A stretch of DNA of 64,000 nucleotides from Pelodera strongyloides (lineage: Eukaryota; Nematoda; Chromadorea; Rhabditida; Rhabditidae), in NCBI GenBank assembly GCA_036852015.1, contig JAANDG010000545.1, positions 1 through 64,000 of the forward strand. The letters are read 5' to 3'. Made by a program: the position numbers and the translations under genes. The notes beneath the pieces are model-generated. The model did not search any database and had not been told where the DNA came from. It saw nothing but the letters and a program-made list of their open reading frames with translations. Position 1 is the first letter of the stretch. Each line of letters begins with the position of its first letter. This document shows, one piece after another, positions 1 to 11,499 of the stretch.

Positions 1-1885
1 ACCCGCTATATACAAATAGCACGTGTGAAGCCGAAAATGTTCACAAACTATTTCGAAGAGAACTTGATGCTTGATGAGACAGATATGTTTGCTGTTCTTA
101 TTTATAAGCACGAAGTATTGAAGAATATTTGCCGAAAGGGCAAACGAATGCAAATTGAGCTTGGAATGCACAAATTTCAAAGGAACTCAAGTTGGTATTA
201 GAAATGTTCATACTTATTACTATACGCCAATCATGGTAGACATTTACAGGCAAAAAAGCAGGACGTCAAACCCGAGCCGAATTCCGGAGCGAAGAAATAA
301 GCCATAAAGCTACTAAATTTAATTAAGGTTTCGAAAAAAACTGCATGTAATATCCGAGATAAAATATTCTCGTTCTAGATCAATCACATCCTAAATAAGC
401 TTATCATTGACAAAATCAATGCTTTAGTAGTTTGTGAAATTTTATGTAAATCTTATCTGGGTTTTTGTGTAGTATTACTTCCTGATGTGATTTTAGGTCC
501 GGTCCAAAAAATTTTTTATGTAGTTTTGTTACCAGATAGACAATTTTTATTACGATTTAAAAGCTATTCTACTTAAAGGGGTCAGGCCCATTTCAAATCC
601 CTATTTTTGATGACTCCATCGGATTCTCCGTTCCAAATATAGTAGGCTGAATTTTTTTTCCAATTTTCAGTCGCAAAATGCTGTATTCAGCAATTTACCA
701 TGGCCAGTCATACCCAACTATATATCGCAGTTGTCACGCCCTCCGCGCTAATTGGGCAATATGCTCTATTGGGCGTGGCAATTGCGATATTGGCCAATCA
801 GCGCGAATGGGCGTGACAACTGCGATTGATTGTTGTGTATGACTGGCCATGGTAAATTGCTGAAAACTGCGTGAATATTGCGACTGAAAATTGGAAAAAA
901 ATTCAGCCTACTATATTTGAAACGGAGAATCCGATGGAGTCATCAAAAATAGGGGTAATTTGAAATGGGCAACTTTCCAATCAATTGTTGTTGAATGAGA
1001 GGTATCGTATATTCTAGTGTAATAGCGTATCTCTTTTTCCGGGTTGTGAATTAGGGTTCAAATAATGTTACTGTAGTTTCTCAACTCTCTCGCACATTCA
1101 ACGTAAAACGAATTCTCAACGTAAAATGACGAGCTAGTGAATTGCGTCAAGCATGTGATGAGTCATTCGCCAATATCAGATATGCTGCTAAACTATGCGT
1201 AAATGATCCCGCAAACCGCAAACCAAAGTTATTTAGCACGGATTTTATTTCCGAGGGTTGTCAGGCAATTCACTTTTATTTATTCGTAATCAGCATAAAG
1301 AACTTACGCCTACGAACTTACGCGTCATAAATTGTCTGGCGCATAAACTGCGAGTTTACCACTTCTATACTCATCTTTCCTCTATAACAACCTGTCTAAC
1401 GTGATTGCTATTACTCATGTTATTACGAAGCACTTCGCGCTATAGGTCTAAATAGTGAGGGAGAACCTTTCTGAAAATAACATAAGGCAGTACGATTTAC
1501 AACGATTCAAAACACAATTAAAGGTTTATTTCGAGCCCGGCGGACGTGTGCGTTCATATTTGTGAGTTTAGTTGGGCGAGCGCAGCTCCAGTTACATACA
1601 GCCACCACCTAAAGCAATAAAAAAAAATTAACGTTCACGATCGCACTAAAATGAACGGAGTTGCATAGAGCATAGTTCATGCAATGTTGTATATGCATAG
1701 CCAGCCAAGGTACTGAGGTCCACGCGTCCCCATGAGCGCTGATGCTTTCGCGGATGCGTATATCGCGATTACTGGAAGCAAATAATGCTCAATCGCGCAG
1801 CGCGGTTAGCACATAAAAGCGTAACCGCTCAACGAGGGTAGCTGATAACGAGAGTTGTGTGGGTAACATGTACCCGACGGTTGGG
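1..1885. repeat. Segmental duplication, copy 1
   Basis: This stretch matches 39358-40742 in the same orientation with scattered substitutions and small indels. The match begins at the first bases of the window, so the left end may lie outside it, and it fades after the shared motif gtacccgacggtt near 1870. No open frame is conserved in both copies, so neither is called a gene. Copy 1 carries a TTAA MITE at 573-975 that copy 2 lacks. The segment could be a duplicated genomic block or a large non-autonomous transposon. Confidence 0.85.
573..975. mobile_element. TTAA MITE family A, copy 1
   Basis: The left end begins TTAAAGGGGTCAGGCCCATT. The element is a long imperfect palindrome: the arm around 590-700 returns inverted around 840-970, with an inner palindrome built on gccacgccc and gcgcgaat motifs. 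The right end is truncated after gaaatgggc. The equivalent site in the duplicated segment near 39935 has no element, which shows it is an insertion. Confidence 0.85.
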
Positions 1886-3525
1886 GGGGGGGGGAGGGTT
1901 AAATACCCTGCAGTGGTAAACCACACGTCAGGCTGTTTATTCTCCAAGTACTCCTGGCAATTGCACATATGCCCCGGCGACGGTTATTTACCAAAACACA
2001 TTTTCATTGATTTCTCTCTCTCTGACAATGAGTTCTTTGTTTTATATCTTTTTAATAGCTGCATATTGTTTTATAAATCTTCTTGTATTTAAAGGAGGAG
2101 GCTCACGAGTTTTAAGTGTTTGATCCCTTTCCTTTTTTCGAAAAAACCATGGTAAATAACCACCAATAACATACACAGCCGAGCACGAAAATACATTTTA
2201 AAGAAATTAGTTAATTTAAGAAAAAAATTTAATTTAAAAAACGACCGTATGTTTTTAAAACCACCAGTCAAAAGCAAATATGCACGCAGTGTGCATAATA
2301 AACAATGTAATATATAAGTAAAAGTAAAAAATTGGTAAGTATTTAGATAGAAGACAACAAAGGTGTACAATGTGAAAGAGGAAAGGTAAAGCGGGAATTA
2401 AAAAAATAAATGATAACACTAATGTGTATAATATATAAGGTAAATAATTATTACAAATGTTCTAATAATATAACTGATGTAATTATGAAATGTGTAATGA
2501 GACACCTCGTTTCGACCCGTATTCGCATACGAGGTTGTTAGTGACACGGCCGGGTCTCGTCAGTACGAACCGTGCCACTTTTAACTATTGTTAGTGGTTT
2601 GTGGAGTACAGTTTGTTAAAATTTTCTTAAATTAGGAATAGAGTAATTAATTATCTTAGAATATGCAGCATACAGCTAATGAAAATGATAGCCTATCTCA
2701 CTGGGGGCGCGGCATACTAGGTAGAACTTTGTAGTTTGTATTATTATGTGTACCATGGTCATAGCATCTTCCACGTACCCATATCACGCCATACCACTAT
2801 TGGTCAACCAATTGCATAGATTACGTGGTGTAATGTCATATTTATGGGCAATAATGGGGTAACATTTGAAACTTTTATGGATGGTTGATATTACAGAGTA
2901 TGAAAGTATGAAGGATAGTTATTATGAACTAGTTTAATACACAGTTCTCTGACTTTTACCTTGAAATATGAAAGTTCTGAAGTACACCTGTTTATACGTA
3001 TAATTTCACCTAGAATACAGTTAATTTTAATATTATTGCTAATATCAAGTTTGGAAATCTATTTACTGTGAATGAATACTCCTCAGTTTTATTATAAAGG
3101 TTTACTTTCCATTTGCCTATATCATAACATTTCTGAAATTCCGGACACTGTGCTAATATATTGAGAAAAGCTTTTTTCTCGTGGGCCTCTCCCTTTAAGA
3201 GTTTTTTTTTACAATTTGTTTGTATGTATTTTGTAGTGCACGTTTATCATACGTTTGCGTGCGGAATTTGTTGTCACATAATGTACAACGTGGAACTTTG
3301 TTGGTGCGAACGAACAAAGAGTTATCGCCAACTTTCGCCGCACTTCGCTCAGCGGAAGCAGAGCATTAGGGCTGCGCTTACGCCCATTTTTCGCCCAGTC
3401 TTCGCGAGTGCACTCGTCCGAGAGTCTGAGACGAAGTGCGCGGCGAGATCTAGGCGAAACCCCTGTTTTCGCCGCGTACCTACCGAGTTTCGTCAGAATT
3501 GTTCCAAGTTACGTACTCCAATTCT
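1886..3525. other. No gene seen; AT-rich sequence with a G-run and part of a family P MITE
   Basis: A run of G lies near 1885-1896. At about 3130-3200 there is a half copy of MITE family P, with the ccggacac and cttttttctcgtgggcctctccctttaa motifs also seen at 21334-22028. I see no coding exon with splice signals. Confidence 0.5.
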
Positions 3526-4058
3526 AATTTATCGTGGAAAAGAGTGCTTGAATGGTTAGTTTGGGTTTCATCCTGTTTTAAATCTAAGAAAAGAGGCCAA
3601 TATTTGAATCCGGTTGCTATAAAAAGTAGACAACATCCCATTGAGCTAAACTTAACAATCAGGCCTTTTTAAGTGCCCAAACTGGGCCATGTCTTGCAAT
3701 GTTCCGAATCAGTAAAATATCTTTTACTCCTCTGAATATCTTTTTTTTATTGGCACCGTAATCTACAAAGTGACTTCAAAATAAAGACCCACTTCCAAAT
3801 AGGCTCTGAATAGGGGCCACAGCAGAACATAGTTTGTCCACCACGAGGAAGAACTATTGTGTAGCGTGCAAAAAAACTCGATTTGCATAAAAAGCGGCCC
3901 AGTTTGGGCACTCAAAAAGGACTCATTGTTAAGTTTAGCTCAATGGGATGTTGTCTACTTTTTATAGCAACCGGATTCAAATATTGGCCTCTTTTCTTAG
4001 ATTTAAAACAGGATGAAACCCAAACTAACCATTCAAGCACTCTTTTCCACGATAAATT
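3526..4058. mobile_element. Foldback element N
   Basis: The left arm begins atttatcgtggaaaagagtg and returns as its inverted complement ending near 4058. The arms are about 150 bp each and nearly identical, including the internal segment with ttaagtttagctcaatggga. The centre (about 3690-3880) is not repeated. No transposase is encoded, so it is a non-autonomous inverted-repeat element. Confidence 0.8.
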
Positions 4059-4463
4059 TTGTCCGCTTTTCACATGGCAAAATTTACATCGCCGCTCATA
4101 AAAGGAAGACCTTATGGTAGAGCGCCGGTTTCACTGTTTAAATGAAGGAAACTAAAAGATCCAAAAACAGCTAAAGCATCCTGCCATACTCATACAAAAC
4201 AAACAAATAGAATCCAGAAATGTCTAAAATCCAAAAATGCTTCAAGCAAAAGTTTAGCTAATTGTAAGACTCATTTTTTTACTGTAACCATTTGTTGACG
4301 GGGTATGGTACTTTTGTGAATATGCCACTATGTGCCCGAAATATATGTCCATTGTGAAATATATGCCCGAAGTTTCAGACATAGATATCACCTCATCGAA
4401 AAAATTGCCGTGCTAATCGTTAAATCTTGGGGTAGATCTCTGACTGAGCAGTGTTTGCAAAAT

Positions 4464-6115
4464 CTAAAGGGTCAGGCGCACCGATATAAACCTGTATTTA
4501 TTATTTGTTCATAATTCATAAAAAGGGTATTTATTATAATATATACAAACTAAATATTATTTAATTTCACCATGGGGAAGTTTTCCCGGTGAGCTTTCCT
4601 TACAGAAGATACCGTAGACAGGCCTTGGGAAGGGAAGTTCAGCTATTTGCATATCCACATCAAATGTGTATATGTATAATATTATTTATTTATTTATTAA
4701 ATAACACCGAGGTGTGCATCAAATAATATGATGAAGAGAAAGCAGTGTAGATATAACGAAACCAGTTGTACTGTAGTCGATTAGCAATCGGGTAAAAGAA
4801 AAATGTGAAGGTGTATTTTCATACTCTTGGTCTGCTTTACATAGTTTTGCAAATATTTCCCCAAATCCTTTGTTATATGGGCGACATTGTATTGTTACCT
4901 CAAAAAAATGGGCCACGAGATAAGAACTTCACAATTGGGCTTAGGTAAAAGTAACTATTACAACTGAATCTCAAAAACTAGCACAGTGAATACCCTCCAC
5001 CCGCAGGCAACCTTATGCGCTACAATAAAATGTCGCAGCTCCGCAAATGGCTTTTAGTGGATAATCCACTTGATTTTGGGAAACTTTGCAAAACTATGAC
5101 GAAAAAAGAAAGGCACAAATAACAAAGCACAGTGTTAGAATAAAGACCCGCATCGATATATCCCGCATAATGTTTACAAGAAAAGAAACAATCGAACAAT
5201 GAAATACATAAAGCGATTAAACAAAGATTTGTAGTTAATTCTTCTTCGTAGACAGAATAATAGCTTCTTCTTCTTCTTAGTCGAAATCAAATACCAAGGG
5301 TAATATGGGTTCCCTACCAGTTCATTCCATAAACTAAAAGAATTATCATTAACGATTCAAAGTAACGGGTATACTCTCGGAAGTTGGATGTTACATCATT
5401 TATTTCTAACATCGTAAGTAGATCATTTCTACCATCATTTCTATCCATTGACTTTAAACGCCGACTAAGAGATTTTGAACTTGGTAATTGTAAAAGTTTG
5501 TCTGGGAGTTTGTTTAGCCATTTAGCCGTGCGAATAAAGAAACTGTGATAATAAGGATTCAGTTTTGAGAAGGGTACATGCAATTCAAAAGATGAAATAC
5601 GACCTCTAGTTGGTCTCCAAGCATAGTATTTACTAAACGAGGTGGAGAGTTCTCCCTTGAGTAACTTGAATGCAAATACAAGGTCTTGCTTTATACGTCG
5701 TTGTTGCAGAGATAAAAGGTTAAACTTACGTAGCCTTTCGCTATAGCAAGGGATCGGAGATTGTCCAAAACATTTTTGAAAGATAATGCGCGTAATACGG
5801 GCTTGAACTTTTTCAACTTTGGTTATGTCTTTCTTTAAGTAAGGGCTCCAAACAACGCTTGCAAATTCAAGGGTTGGCCGAACATATGTTTTATATGCTT
5901 TCAAGAGTAGCAATAGCAAATAGCAATAGCAATAGCAAAAGACTATGCACATGACCTGTCTACAGTACCTTCTGTAAGGAAAGCCCGCCGAAAAAACTTC
6001 CCCATGGTGAAACTGAATAATTTTTAGTTTGTATATATTATAATAAATACCTTTTTTTTATGAATTATGAACAAATAATAAATATAGGTTTATATCGGTG
6101 GGCCTGACCATTTAA
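4464..6115. mobile_element. Composite foldback, family D-like, carrying a retrotransposon fragment
   Basis: Inverted arms of about 150 bp lie at 4464-4615 and 5960-6115. They share aaagggtcaggc or ggcctgacc termini, a tttattataatatataca core and a catggggaagtttt inner block. The outer ends resemble the TTAA MITEs. Between the arms are a TTATT-rich stretch (about 4680-4703), non-coding sequence, and the minus-strand end of a non-LTR retrotransposon (5314-5952). The whole is much longer than the other foldbacks here. Confidence 0.75.
5314..5952 (-). pseudogene. Non-LTR retrotransposon, C-terminal pol fragment 1
   Basis: The minus-strand open frame encodes the region after the reverse transcriptase palm: a PTLEFASVVWSPYL block, a KVEKVQARITR block, a SERLRKFNLLSLQQRRIKQD block and a late SFFIRTAKWLN motif. 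These are typical of CR1/Jockey-group non-LTR elements. The same blocks recur in the longer fragment at 29794-30873, so the two are relatives. The catalytic FADD region and everything N-terminal are missing. The frame's upstream end abuts a short tandem run of the hexamer agcaat near 5906-5940, which looks like the truncation junction. The fragment cannot move on its own. Its 3' flank shares a ccctccacccgcagg motif (about 4994) with the other copy (about 29483). Confidence 0.85.
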
Positions 6116-6197
6116 AGGGATAGGTTCACAAGGATTTGCACCTTTTGAATATTTTCTATTGATAGTATGGCCGAAAATATCACAATGCGAAAATTAC

Positions 6198-6516
6198 ACA
6201 AATTACCTTTGATCCCCGAGGTAGGAGAGCTTGCTCAAAAAGCTAAGCTACCTCGAACTTATAAAATAACTGGAGTACCACAGCTGTGGCTAACAATAAG
6301 TGGGAAATAGCGTGCCAGTGGGCCAGTGCTGGAGACGCTAGGAAATACAGCGCCCTTTTATCACCATCTGTCTATCACAACAATCTATACACCTCTAACC
6401 CTGTCACGCTATTTCCCACTTAGCTACGGCCGCGGTACCCCAGTTGTTTTATAAACTCGAGGTAGCTTATCCTTTTGAGCATGCTCTCCTGCCTCGGGGA
6501 GCAAAGGTAATTTAAT
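6198..6516. mobile_element. Foldback element O
   Basis: Inverted arms run from aattacctttgatccccgag to its complement near 6513. The inner arms share ataagtgggaaatagcgtg and its complement. A degenerate relative with the gaggtagcttagcttttgag motif lies near 34096. No coding content. Confidence 0.75.
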
Positions 6517-6719
6517 TTGCGAGGCGAAACTGGGCCAACCCCCTTTTTTCGCTGCGCATCAACTGAGATTGACCAGTGTTATAAAAACTCATAAAAGTGA
6601 TACCATTTGGCAGTGTTTCCGCTTTCTTATACCTTCGAACCCGTCAATTATTGTGAATTAAACTTTTTAAAGACTAGTGTATTATATAAAACGGTGCTAG
6701 TAACGTGGCTTATTCTAAA

Positions 6720-7126
6720 ATAAAAAGAAGTGGACTGAAACACAGTGCATGCTTACGGCAAGCTAGTCGACTGCTACATAACCCTGTAAATCCTGTGTTA
6801 GCACTATCGCGCTAACAAAGGAAAGCCGTGCGACGTATCCGTCGCGCGTCTTCACATATTCAACGATCTTAACCAATTTTCTCGAAAACATGCCTAGCTT
6901 ACAAGTATACGAAACAAGTTTCTCGTTGTATTTAGCACGTTGGTCAGAAGTAAAATAAAAATCGTTAGTAAACTCCTATGGAGAAAATATGGAAATTTCA
7001 CCTACTTTCGCCCTCGAGGGCGAAAGTAGTTGAAATTTGGTTTGTATATATTGTAATAAAAATGCTTTATATACATTATGAACGTTTCGTAAATATAGGT
7101 TTACTTTGATGGGCCTGTCCCTTTAA
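6720..7126. repeat. Family D-related MITE arm
   Basis: The segment ends in gatgggcctgtccctttaa, the family D terminus, after the tttgtatatattgtaataaa core. Its inner part (about 6730-6960) is a diverged direct repeat of 7790-7960, sharing cgacgta-cccgtcgcgcg and cctagcttaca motifs. It contains one family I hairpin near 6797-6825 that the 7790 copy lacks. Confidence 0.55.
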
Positions 7127-7515
7127 TATTCGATATGTTTACATTTTAGAGTACAAGGAAGCTTTGAGTTAATTCAAAGTTACTTTTCAGAACCCTTGAT
7201 ATAGGAAATGTAGGATTTCAGCCTTCTATCTTTAATCCCCAAAATTTTGTGAAAATAAAATTTTCACATTGTACACAGACGGACAAACGGACATTCTCCG
7301 CATGCCGAGCTAATTTTAGTTATTATATCATAATTTTTGTAAAAGTCAACATTTTTGGCTGAAATTTTCACAGAAGTTATAAAATATGGTGTATTAACTA
7401 ACTAGAAAGAAAGAAATACGTTTTTCTGTTCTAGAAAAAAATTAGGGTGGAAACCGAAAAAAGAGGGACTCGGATGAAACCCAAACTATGTTAGCGCTAT
7501 CGCGCTAACAAAGGA
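7124..7515 (+). mobile_element. Family I element with terminal hairpin, copy 1
   Basis: It begins taatattcgatatgtttaca and ends in the perfect 8-bp hairpin gttagcgc-tatc-gcgctaac followed by aaagga. The second copy at 8271-8782 has the same ends with an extra 120-bp internal block. A terminal hairpin at one end without inverted repeats suggests a Helitron-like non-autonomous element, but the canonical CTRR end is not obvious, so the class is tentative. Confidence 0.6.
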
Positions 7516-7789
7516 TATACCAAAAATTAAAAACGTGATTGGTACTCTTATGAATTCTTATTAATCAATAACGCCGTGACACGCAGTGATAATAGGTAAC
7601 CAGCTGGCAGTTGGCGATATATAAATTGCCAAAATTTTGCTTATAAACATACCAGTTTCCTCTTTTTAGAAACAATACATGTAGAGGTTTTATTTCATTC
7701 AATTGTAAGTTACCCAAAATTTATTAGAGGGCATCCTTTTGGAGATCAAAATGAGGTGTTAAATACAATAATATTGTACATTGGTAACC

Positions 7790-8095
7790 AGGAATGACAC
7801 GGAAATACAGTGCATGTTCGCGGTTGTTTAGTCCAAACCTACGGTCAAACATTGCGACGTACCCGTCGCGCGCCTCCACAATTGGAGCTCCCTAGCTTAC
7901 AGGTTAACGTCACAAGTGTCTTGTTGAATTTAGCAAGTTGTTCAAAAATAAAATACGACAAAACCAATGAGAAATGCTTAATTTATTGATTTTCACATTA
8001 GAAGCCTTCGTTAGAAAACTCGTATGAACATGGAGAACAGGAATAGAATGAAAAATAAACAAAATAATTATTTTCACGTGAGCCCGACCCTTTAA
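7790..8095. repeat. Family D-related MITE arm, second copy
   Basis: This is a diverged direct repeat of 6730-7126 that ends gagcccgaccctttaa. No coding content. Confidence 0.5.
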
Positions 8096-8270
8096 CTCTT
8101 ACCAATTACAATGTACAATTTAGTTCATTAGAAAGCGCTTCGTACACTGAACAACTGTACTAATCCATTGATTTGTAATTGAGAGCATTAGTGTATTACA
8201 GCAGATTAAAAATTGGCGCAGATTTTCTGGGGAATGAAACTAGCAATCATTTGCAAGCGTTCATGATGCT

Positions 8271-8782
8271 TAATATTCGATATGTTTACATTTTAGAGCA
8301 CAAGGAAGCTTTGAGTTAAGAGAAAGTTACTTTTCAGAACCCTTCGATATAGGAAATGTAGGATTTCAGACTTCTATTTTTAATCCCCAAAATTTTGCTC
8401 AATTCTTTTAATGTATAATAACTGATCCGTTTGAGAACTAGAAGCAATGTCGTTATCATATTCTTTCTCAGTTTCGAAAGCGCTATCGGATTGACATATA
8501 ATTGAGCGAATTCCATGAAAATAAAATTTTCACATTGTACACACACGGACAAATGGACAACTCTCCGCATGCCGAGCTAATTTTAGTTATTAGATCATAA
8601 TTTTTGTAAAAGTTAACATTTTTGGCTGAAATTTTCACAGGAGTTACAAAATATGGTATATTAACTAACTAGAAAGAAAGAAAGACGTTTTTCTGTTCTA
8701 GAAAAAAATTAGAGTGGAAACCTGAAAAAGAGGGACTCGGATGAAACCCAAACTATGTTAGCGCTATCGCGCTAACAAAGGA
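8271..8782 (+). mobile_element. Family I element with terminal hairpin, copy 2
   Basis: It aligns to 7124-7515 over both ends. An additional segment at about 8398-8517 is bounded by caattcttttaatgtata and ends with gagcgaattccatg. It ends in the gttagcgc-tatc-gcgctaac hairpin plus aaagga. Confidence 0.65.
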
Positions 8783-9310
8783 TAATATATTCACAAAAAA
8801 TTTGAATACAAAATTTTGTATGGCAAATTTCATGAAAACAAAAGGCCAGCATTTAAGATTTCAAGTTTGAGCGGACTTGTACGTGGCCTCCATGTATGCG
8901 ATTACCCTTGCGAAAATTTCAAATACCTGTCCATGTTCGAGCCAATGTAAATGACATGGTTCCGGTGCGATTTTGCATCTACTACGAATCTATTTCAAAA
9001 TAGCACGGATCTATTTCAAATAGCACGGGTCTGATGCCACTTTCGTTGCACTACCATGTCAAACGCGTTATTCGTTACGGCAGGCATTTTTCATTCATGT
9101 AAAATGGTGAACAGGCATTTGTCACTTTCGCAAGTGCGAATCGCAAACATGCACAGGCCATCAGGTTTGTTTGCCAAATCATCCAATGCTAATTTTGTAC
9201 GTTACGTCGTACAATTTAGATACATAGACTTATCGCATTTTCCACACCAAGAGACAGATACACCAAGTTTCCTAGTTGTATCAGTCTCGTCCAGTCGTCA
9301 TTATTTTGCC

Positions 9311-9763
9311 AACCATACGGCTACGCAACGCCTGAGGCGACTTACGAGCACATTTTTTTTTTATATACATAAGTGGAACGTGGATTCAAAAAGTAAGTTT
9401 AAAAAAAATTAGGGCAAGGATTGTATGCTAAAATCCTCTTTCGTTGCTTCTTTGTTGCTCTGGATTTGGACGTTCTTTGTATTCATTTGCAGTTCTTTGA
9501 GCGCACCGCCAACTCGCACGAGCGATACCCCGTAGAACATAACGACCCGCCATGCCTCATAGACATGAAGACCGACACCCTCGTAGCTTTTTGTGCCTTT
9601 TTCAGCTTACCTGAGAGTTGCGCTTGTGATGAGATATGGCTGAGTGCTCGGGACCGTGAATTAATTATGAACCAATTCTTACTTCCGGAGCGTAACGCAC
9701 ATCCATTCAAACATACATTCTATCAAACAAACAATCAAAGCTCCCAAGCGTTGTATTATAAGA
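9311..9763 (-). mobile_element. Helitron-like family J, copy 1
   Basis: Read on the minus strand, it starts near tcttataatacaa and ends in a cgcctcaggcg hairpin region followed by a degenerate end. It aligns with 23923-24392 and, inverted, with 26056-26310, sharing ctaaaatcctc, the gcgtaacgcacat block and the cgttcaa-acatac block. It contains no complete protein. Confidence 0.55.
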
Positions 9764-10180
9764 TTGCTCGGGATCGCTGTGAACTGGTTTCCTAAAATCC
9801 GAGGCTAAAGACGCAGTACATTTATAAAACTTTTTATTGATCATCGTTTAGCAATTCAGAGAATTCGTCCCAAAGCAAGGAAACGAAAAGCTAATGCGGA
9901 CTCGTATTCATCCTCTTGACGACTGCAATTTGCGTCAGTTCGAGGGTAATGTAACAATTGAGAGAGAGTGCACACAAAAAAGAACTACAGATAAGTGTAA
10001 GTGAATACAATATACTATCGGCCAATTGCTACGCTTTTTGTTTCTCTACTTTCGGCTGCGAAATAAAGAAACGAAACATAAAGACTTTCAAAGAGTATTT
10101 AAGTGCTGTTTCGCCAGATCGAAACAGGGCCAATCTGGACCAAAAACCTTTTCGGCGCGGCTTTCACTTTCCATACATAA

Positions 10181-10446
10181 GGGCGCGTTCGGGTTGCTCT
10201 TTCCGAAAGGAAAACATGCAAATTTATCATTCGGGTTGGCTGTTTCCGAAAGGATTTAATGCTTTGAGAAAACAAAAAACACAGTATGAATTTGCATGTT
10301 GAACATGGTTAACAATTAGCATGGTTAACATGCAAGTTCATACTGTATTTTTGGCTTTCTCAAAGCATTAAATCCTTTCGGAAACAGCCAACCCGAACGA
10401 TAAATTTGCATGTTTTCCTTTCGGAAAGAGCAACCCGAACGCGCCC
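10181..10446. mobile_element. Foldback element H1
   Basis: This is an almost perfect palindrome. The arms begin gggcgcgttcgggttgctct and meet near 10305-10325 at aacatggttaac. It is flanked on both sides by taa, a possible 3-bp target duplication. No coding content beyond mirrored short frames. Confidence 0.85.
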
Positions 10447-10455
10447 TAAGCACAA

Positions 10456-10594
10456 TTTGAAACTCGCTACAAAAATTGGTGATCAGGGACAAATTTGAAT
10501 CAGTACAGATCCTCGCATGCAAATATGATACTAACAGCTAATACGTGTACTAATTCAAATTTTTCCCTGTTTATCAATTTTGTAGCGAGTTTCT
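10456..10594. mobile_element. Foldback element H3
   Basis: The arms are gaaactcgctacaaaaattg and its complement ending tagcgagtttc, enclosing a spacer with gatcctcgcatgcaaatatg. It sits between H1 and H2 with only about 10-15 bp on either side. Confidence 0.7.
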
Positions 10595-10609
10595 CAATGA
10601 GTTTCTATA

Positions 10610-10869
10610 AGCCGCGTTCGAGTTGGGGAAAAGTTGGTGGAATTCCAGAATTCCGCCGTTCGAGTTGGACGGAAAAACATGCGTGGAAAAGCAAAAATAC
10701 CGTAGTGGAATCGTTGTGGGATTATATTTTTAACCACTGCAGGAGCCAAAAATGACGCGTGTACCCGACGGTTGGGGTTAAATAGCGGAAAAACATTCAC
10801 GTTTCCGGTATCCCATCTCGAACGGTGGAATTCCGGAATTCCACAACTTTTCCCAACTCGAACGCGGCT
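10610..10869. mobile_element. Foldback element H2
   Basis: The arms begin agccgcgttcgagttgggga and end in the complement cgaacgcggct. Each arm holds the ggaattccagaattcc type palindrome. The flanks are tata and atat. The interior contains gtacccgacggttggggtta, also found at the edge of the two segmental duplication copies. Confidence 0.8.
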
Positions 10870-11499
10870 ATATGGAAAATACGATGTCATAAAAGCACTG
10901 TTTTATAGGAAATTTACCACGTATCTTCTTTGCAACATTTTTTGCATATTTAGACCTTTTTTTGGGAGAACGCAGAGACTAAAAAATATATGGACGATTT
11001 TTTGTCTCTATTCACGAAAAAACGAAAGGAAAGATGCAAAGGTACTAAAACATTTTATACTGTAACATAACATAACATAACATTTATTACGACAACAAAG
11101 TATCGCGCAAGTTTTGACAATATAAGGCCACTAACAGCGAATAAATGGATAACAATAATAATAAAAAACAGGTGAAAATGAACTACAAAAACTAAAATAT
11201 TTGTTTCAACAAATTTTCAGGAATAAAGCAGCATTTTTCTCAATCATAAGTGAAGTTCTATGCAAAAAGGAATGTCTACGAACGTTTTTAGTTACTCTAG
11301 GGATACATATTTTGACACGACCACACTGTAGTTGAAACTAATATCCAAATAAAAATACAATAGACCGAGCAAAGTGTAGTTTGCGCGTAGCAACCGAGCG
11401 GCACTATGGTAGCAAATTGTCGCGCTCCAAATACAGTAGGCTCAGGGAAGCGTTTACATTCTTCCTACGCGTCGCAACGGGCGGCGCAATTTTGTCACA

